From Paludibacterium purpuratum (GTDB lineage Bacteria > Pseudomonadota > Gammaproteobacteria > Burkholderiales > Chromobacteriaceae), in contig NZ_SNZP01000018.1 of the NCBI RefSeq assembly GCF_004363805.1, forward strand, positions 1 to 64,000: 64,000 bases of DNA. Reading direction: 5' to 3'. The first letter of the stretch is position 1. Each line of letters opens with the position of its first letter. The notes under the pieces were generated by a model, which was not told the origin of the DNA, searched no databases, and was given only the letters and a program-made list of their open reading frames with translations. Shown here piece after piece: positions 60,405-64,000 of this stretch. Both the position numbers and the translations under genes were made by a program.

Positions 60405-61106
60405 ATGACTTCGACCCCCACCATCGCGCTAGTTCTATGTGGTTGCGGTATCGGCGACGGCAGCGATGTGCTTGAAGCCGCCGGCTGTCTGGTCGCACTA
60501 TCGCAGGCCGGTTACCGTGTGCGCGCTTTTGCGCCCAGTCGCATGCAGCGCGAGGTGGTCGACCATGCCAGTGGCCGCGCCATGCAGGATGCGCGCCATA
60601 TGCTGATCGAGTCGGCCCGCGTGACGCGTGGCACGATCGAGCCGCTGGTGGAGTTGGATGCCGATCGATTGGATGCGGTCATGCTGCCGGGCGGGGGCGG
60701 TGTGCTGCGCAACCTGACCAATTTTGCCGCGCGCGGCGCCGATGCCTCGCTCGCACCCGATGTGCTCGATGCCTTGATGCCGTTGTTGCAGGCGGGGCGG
60801 CCGATGGTTGGCCTGGGTACTGCCGCACTGGTGCCGGCATTGCTGGCTCGCGAGGCGGGGAGGCTTGGCGCGCGTCTGACGTTCGGGCATGAGGACGAGG
60901 CCAGCGAACTGGTGCAGGCGCTGGAAGGGTGGGGGATGCGCCATGTCGAGTGCGCGCTCGACGAGGCGTGCATCGACCTCGCGTGCCGTTTCGCCAGCTT
61001 GCCGGCCGGGTTGTACGGCAAGGCTAGTCCGGCCGAAATTTTCGGTGCCTGTCTAGCCGGCGCGTCTGCGTTAGGTTGGTTGCTGACCCAACAGGAGACC
61101 GCATGA
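60405..61106 (+). CDS. ElbB-like class I glutamine-amidotransferase-fold protein lacking the catalytic Cys
   Basis: This 233-residue protein is clearly related to ElbB/DJ-1-type glyoxalases: LCGCGIGDGSDVLEA, LIESARVTRG and PGGGGVLRNLTNFA match. At the nucleophile elbow, E. coli ElbB reads GFMCIAP, whereas this protein reads VGLGTAA (Gly138), so the catalytic Cys is absent. A conserved C-terminal segment of ElbB is also divergent. It overlaps the DAHP-synthase-like gene by 4 bases. Glyoxalase activity is therefore unlikely; a binding role is possible. Confidence 0.82.
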   Translation: MTSTPTIALVLCGCGIGDGSDVLEAAGCLVALSQAGYRVRAFAPSRMQREVVDHASGRAMQDARHMLIESARVTRGTIEPLVELDADRLDAVMLPGGGGVLRNLTNFAARGADASLAPDVLDALMPLLQAGRPMVGLGTAALVPALLAREAGRLGARLTFGHEDEASELVQALEGWGMRHVECALDEACIDLACRFASLPAGLYGKASPAEIFGACLAGASALGWLLTQQETA

Positions 61107-62119
61107 TCATCGTCATGTCGTCGGACGCCGCTGCGGCCGACATCGCCGAGGTGGTGGCGCGCATTCGCGCCGCCGGGCTTGCCGAGCACATCTCGCGCGG
61201 CACCGAACGCACGTTGATCGGCGCCATCGGCGATGAGCGCACGCTCGACCCGGCGCTGTTCGAACGCATGCCCGGCGTCGAGCGTGCGCTGCGTGTCGTA
61301 CGCGAATATCGGCTTGTCGGACGGGAAATTCACCCTGAATCGTCGATCGTCAATATTCGCGGACAAGCCATCGGCGGGCGAGCGCTCACGATCATCGCCG
61401 GGCCGCCTGCTGTCGAGAACGATGCGCAGATCGCCGCTGCCGCCCAGGCTGTGCGTGCCGCCGGCTGCCAACTGCTGCATGGCGGTGCCTTTTTGCATAG
61501 CGACAACCCCTATGGTTTTCAGGGGTTGGGGGTTGATGGCTTAGCCAAACTCGGGGCTGCGGCGGCGCAAGCTGGTCTGCCTTCGGTATCCGAGTTGGCC
61601 GACGTGCGTGCTATCGAGGCTTTTCTCGAACTGGACATCGATGCGCTGGCCATTGGCCCGCGCCATATGGCCAATACCGATTTGTTGCGCGAAGTCGGCC
61701 GCCTGAACAAGCCTGTGATTCTTAAACGTGGCCCGGCCGCGACGTTGGTCGAGTGGCTGATGGCCGCCGAAACCATTGCCGCCGGCGGCAACCACCGGAT
61801 TGTCTTGTGCGAGTGCGGTATCAAGAGTTTGGAACCCGGTTACCGTGCGTTGCTGGATATCGGCGCCATCGCGGCATTGAAGGCCGAAACCCACTTGCCG
61901 GTGATCGTCGAGCCCGCGCACGCGACCGGCAAGGCCTGGATGACGCCATCGCTGGCGGCCGCCGCCATCGCCGCCGGTGCCGATGGTTTGTGGCTCGACG
62001 TGCATCCAAATCCAGCCGAGGCGCGCAGCCACGCGGAACAAGCTTCGACGCCGGCGCAATTATCGACGCTGATAGAGACCTTGCGCCCGTTGGCTGCGGT
62101 CATGAATCGTTCGCTCTAA
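61103..62119 (+). CDS. DAHP-synthase-like protein (class I-beta fold) with altered active site
   Basis: This 338-residue protein aligns along its whole length with Thermotoga-type DAHP synthase: an N-terminal ferredoxin/ACT-like domain (1-85), then a barrel with GGAF..PYGFQGLG, GPRHMANTDLLREVG, KPVILKRG and LPVIVEPAHATG. Several catalytic residues differ: Cys102 is Pro (AGPPAVE), Arg126 is His, the KPRTSP loop is LHSDNP (131-136), CERG is CECG, and metal ligands near 299 and 310 are Asp and His rather than Glu and Asp. His273 and Lys208 remain. It is probably not a normal DAHP synthase. The start at 61103 is preceded by AGGAG. Confidence 0.8.
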   Translation: MIIVMSSDAAAADIAEVVARIRAAGLAEHISRGTERTLIGAIGDERTLDPALFERMPGVERALRVVREYRLVGREIHPESSIVNIRGQAIGGRALTIIAGPPAVENDAQIAAAAQAVRAAGCQLLHGGAFLHSDNPYGFQGLGVDGLAKLGAAAAQAGLPSVSELADVRAIEAFLELDIDALAIGPRHMANTDLLREVGRLNKPVILKRGPAATLVEWLMAAETIAAGGNHRIVLCECGIKSLEPGYRALLDIGAIAALKAETHLPVIVEPAHATGKAWMTPSLAAAAIAAGADGLWLDVHPNPAEARSHAEQASTPAQLSTLIETLRPLAAVMNRSL

Positions 62120-62130
62120 GGATCTCTGGC

Positions 62131-62559
62131 ATGAAAAGCAGTGCGCGCAATCAGTTTTCCGGCGTCGTCAAGGCTGTGCGAACCGGTGCGGTCAACGATG
62201 AAATCGAACTGGAATTACTTGGCGGTCAAGTGTTGGTGGCAGTGGTAACGCATGAAAGTGCGCGTACCCTTGGCCTGTCAGTCGGGCGCGAGGCGGTGGC
62301 GCTGATTAAGTCCTCGTCGGTCATCGTCGTGACCGACGATCAAGGTGTGCTGTTTTCCGCACGCAACCATCTGCGAGGTAAGATCGCGCGCGTGACGCCC
62401 GGCGCCGTCAATAGCGAAGTGCTGATCGATGTCGAAGGGGTGGGGCAAATCGCCGCGATCGTCACCAACGAAAGTTGTGCCGCGCTGGCACTGGCGGTCG
62501 ATCGACCCGCCTCGGCGCTCTTCAAGGCGTCCAGTGTGATCGTCGGAGTCAAGGGCTAA
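62131..62559 (+). CDS. Molbindin-like protein with two Mop/TOBE domains
   Basis: This 142-residue protein is made of two tandem Mop-type halves: SARNQFSGVVKAVRTGAVNDEI and ARNHLRGKIARVTPGAVNSEV, each ending in a KSSSVIV/KASSVIV motif. Such proteins bind molybdate or tungstate in the cytosol. It is last in the gyrA-serC-pheA run, 11 bases after the DAHP-synthase-like gene. No modABC is in the window. Confidence 0.9.
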   Translation: MKSSARNQFSGVVKAVRTGAVNDEIELELLGGQVLVAVVTHESARTLGLSVGREAVALIKSSSVIVVTDDQGVLFSARNHLRGKIARVTPGAVNSEVLIDVEGVGQIAAIVTNESCAALALAVDRPASALFKASSVIVGVKG

Positions 62560-62567
62560 GTTGAAAT

Positions 62568-62597
62568 TCGCGGCCGCAGGAGCGGCTTCGGCCGCGA
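62568..62597. repeat. REP-like palindrome between convergent genes
   Basis: Perfect 9-base arms TCGCGGCCG/CGGCCGCGA enclose a 12-base loop that itself contains GGAGCGGCTT. It lies between the convergent Mop-protein and membrane-protein genes. It is related in core to the palindrome at 27958-27979. Confidence 0.5.
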
Positions 62598-62615
62598 TTG
62601 CCCATGTGCGCGCAC

Positions 62616-63182
62616 TCAGCTATAGCGCAGCACCACCGGCACGGCGAATTCGCACAGCTTGAACCAGGCCAAAGGGAACAGCATCAGCAAGGCCAGCGAC
62701 CCCCAGTTCACCATCGTGCGTTCCGGACGTACCGTCAAGCGGCAAAACCCCAGGTAGAGCAGCATGGCCAGCATGGCCATGGCCGGCGGCACCATCAGAT
62801 ATAGCGCCAGGGCTCGGTCGTACGACAGCGCAGCTGCCAGCGCGACGTCGATATGTAGTACCAATAGTGCCAGATAGAAGGCCGCCATGCGCGGCGGCGT
62901 GTCGGCGACGGCCAATCCGCGTCGCGTCGGCCGTAATTGGCTCGCGGCCCAGAAGAGCGCAGCGATGCCGCTCCATGTGTAAGCGTAAAGGAAGGGTGCC
63001 CAGATGGGCGCCATGAGATCGGATGGGCGACCGAGCCGTATCACGATGGCTAGCGGAAAGTAGCCGGCGACAAAGCAAGCCTGCGAGATACCGTTGCCGC
63101 TGGCGACGACACGCCATAAGGCGAACAGCCAGAAGCCGCCCATCAATAGCAGAAATAATGACGGCAGGAGCGGAAAGCTCAT
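62616..63182 (-). CDS. Uncharacterised integral membrane protein
   Basis: This 188-residue protein has six or so hydrophobic segments (LLPSLFLLLMGGFWLFALW, LALYLMVPPAMAMLAMLLYL and others) and few charges. I do not recognise the family. The start [10 protein letters not shown] at 63182 overlaps the stop of the DUF484 gene by 4 bases (ATGA), so it belongs to the dapF-DUF484 transcript. Confidence 0.7.
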   Translation of the reverse strand: MSFPLLPSLFLLLMGGFWLFALWRVVASGNGISQACFVAGYFPLAIVIRLGRPSDLMAPIWAPFLYAYTWSGIAALFWAASQLRPTRRGLAVADTPPRMAAFYLALLVLHIDVALAAALSYDRALALYLMVPPAMAMLAMLLYLGFCRLTVRPERTMVNWGSLALLMLFPLAWFKLCEFAVPVVLRYS

Positions 63183-63844
63183 GCAGGGCCCAGCAAGCGC
63201 GACCACGCTGCGCCGATCAACTCGCCGATCTGCACCAGGTAATGGGTGTGCATGTCGTGCGTGAAGCGCTGCGGATCGTCGCTGGCTAGCACCAGCAGGC
63301 CGAACGGTTCGCTCGCTGCGTCGCGCAATGCGACCTGGCAGAATGATTGCAGAACCGGCACGGCAGGGAACCAAGACATCACTTCATCGTTGACGTAGGG
63401 GCCGCAGTAGGGGGTGTTGAGGTTGCGCGCCAATAGGGAGACTTCGCCGCGTGCATTGAATAGTTCGCCCAGCGACTCCGCAGCCGGGTGCCATAGACGC
63501 AACGCCATGCGATCCAATCCGAATATCTCGGCAAAGCCGGTGCGCAGCTCGCCGGCCAGCCGGGCGGGCGTGTCGGCCTTCAGTAGCGTCAATGCCAGTC
63601 GGTGCATGCGCGCCTGGATTTGATCGTTGTTCTCGCCGTGGCGCACCAATTGTTGCAGTCGCGCTTCCAGTTGGCGGCAGCGATCCTTCAGCTCAAGCAT
63701 CTGCCGATCCACCAGCGAGACCACGACGCGGTCGCCGCCATGCTTCAGGCCGAAACGGTCGGCATGATGCTGCAGGAAATCGGGATGGTTTTCCAGGAAG
63801 GCCAATACATCGTCGGACTGCATGGTCGCATTGTGTTCAGACAT
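63179..63844 (-). CDS. DUF484 family protein
   Basis: This 221-residue protein has an N-terminal helical part ([19 protein letters not shown]) with the FL..HPDF signature of DUF484, a short coiled coil (about 45-70) and a GAF-like domain. The order dapF-DUF484(-xerC) is conserved in proteobacteria. Function is unknown. It overlaps dapF by 8 bases. Here the next gene downstream is a membrane protein instead of xerC. Confidence 0.9.
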   Translation of the reverse strand: MSEHNATMQSDDVLAFLENHPDFLQHHADRFGLKHGGDRVVVSLVDRQMLELKDRCRQLEARLQQLVRHGENNDQIQARMHRLALTLLKADTPARLAGELRTGFAEIFGLDRMALRLWHPAAESLGELFNARGEVSLLARNLNTPYCGPYVNDEVMSWFPAVPVLQSFCQVALRDAASEPFGLLVLASDDPQRFTHDMHTHYLVQIGELIGAAWSRLLGPA

Positions 63845-64000
63845 CGATTTCTCCGCTGAATACCGTGGTTGCCGGTCCTGTCATCTGCACCGGGTGGCCG
63901 ATGCCGGCCCATTCTACCGTCAAGTCGCCACCATGGGTATGCACCTGAACGCAATGATCCAATCGCTTGCGCAGGATGCCGGCGACCACCGCGGCACAAG
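63837..64000 (-). CDS. dapF: Diaminopimelate epimerase, C-terminal part (5' end beyond window)
   Basis: The visible 54 codons read [15 protein letters not shown], then [12 protein letters not shown], and end [18 protein letters not shown], matching the C-terminus of DapF, including the catalytic Cys of the GACA motif. It makes meso-diaminopimelate for peptidoglycan and lysine. The frame continues off the right edge. The stop at 63837-63839 overlaps the DUF484 start. Confidence 0.9.
   Translation of the reverse strand, partial: CAAVVAGILRKRLDHCVQVHTHGGDLTVEWAGIGHPVQMTGPATTVFSGEIDV

Overview
This window looks like chromosome of a GC-rich, motile, aerobic or microaerobic betaproteobacterium. 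The gene content fits the order Neisseriales (Chromobacteriaceae-like), but this is an inference from gene families and gene order, since no rRNA is present. Supporting signs are cheZ, ccoS-ccoI for cbb3 oxidase maturation, lptF-lptG, pepA-holC, gyrA-serC-pheA and a dapF-DUF484 pair.

Left edge (1-5 kb): the end of an IS3-family element, then a compact plus-strand operon. It encodes a Crp/Fnr-type regulator, a nucleoside phosphorylase and a complete four-gene ECF transporter (S, T, A1, A2), and is followed by tRNA-Ser and a terminator. 5-19 kb is almost all minus strand: an EAL phosphodiesterase, a MerR-regulator relic, recN, nadK, a FixJ-like regulator with its CHASE-PAS histidine kinase, a K+ channel, msrA, a C39-peptidase ABC exporter with its HlyD-type adaptor (no substrate peptide visible), a DUF1653 protein and a degenerate HD-GYP protein.

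19-34 kb is mostly housekeeping: dusC, an LplT-like MFS carrier, ccoS/ccoI, a quinone-oxidoreductase-like protein, a candidate small RNA, typA, a ribbon-helix-helix-like protein, a secreted histidine phosphatase, glnD and lptG/lptF. 34-38.6 kb is a plus-strand run: pepA, holC, an acidic protein carrying eight 31-residue tandem repeats, and an ATP:cobalamin adenosyltransferase.

38.6-53 kb is more accessory. It holds a possible MITE, an MliC-like lysozyme inhibitor, enoyl-CoA hydratase, a tRNA-binding protein, a NemR-like TetR regulator with its operator, a secreted GH13 enzyme, a patatin, an unlisted 35-residue microprotein, cheZ, a LysR/MBL/DsbA group, fumC, a BrnT-BrnA toxin-antitoxin pair with twin palindromes, a GFA protein, a cluster of perfect hairpins, tRNA-Thr, a secreted Lys-rich protein and an amino-acid-binding lipoprotein.

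53-64 kb is a tight plus-strand operon run: gyrA, two thioesterases, serC, an O-methyltransferase, pheA, a LOG protein, an ElbB-like protein, a DAHP-synthase-like protein and a Mop-domain protein. It meets a minus-strand block of a membrane protein, DUF484 and the dapF C-terminus at the right edge.

The most unusual points are: the ECF/phosphorylase/Crp operon, where one ATPase lacks the canonical signature; the DAHP-synthase-like protein that has lost most metal and substrate ligands, next to an ElbB-like protein lacking its cysteine; the minisatellite-coded acidic protein after holC; the exporter without a visible substrate; and the hairpin cluster at 51.2-51.4 kb.
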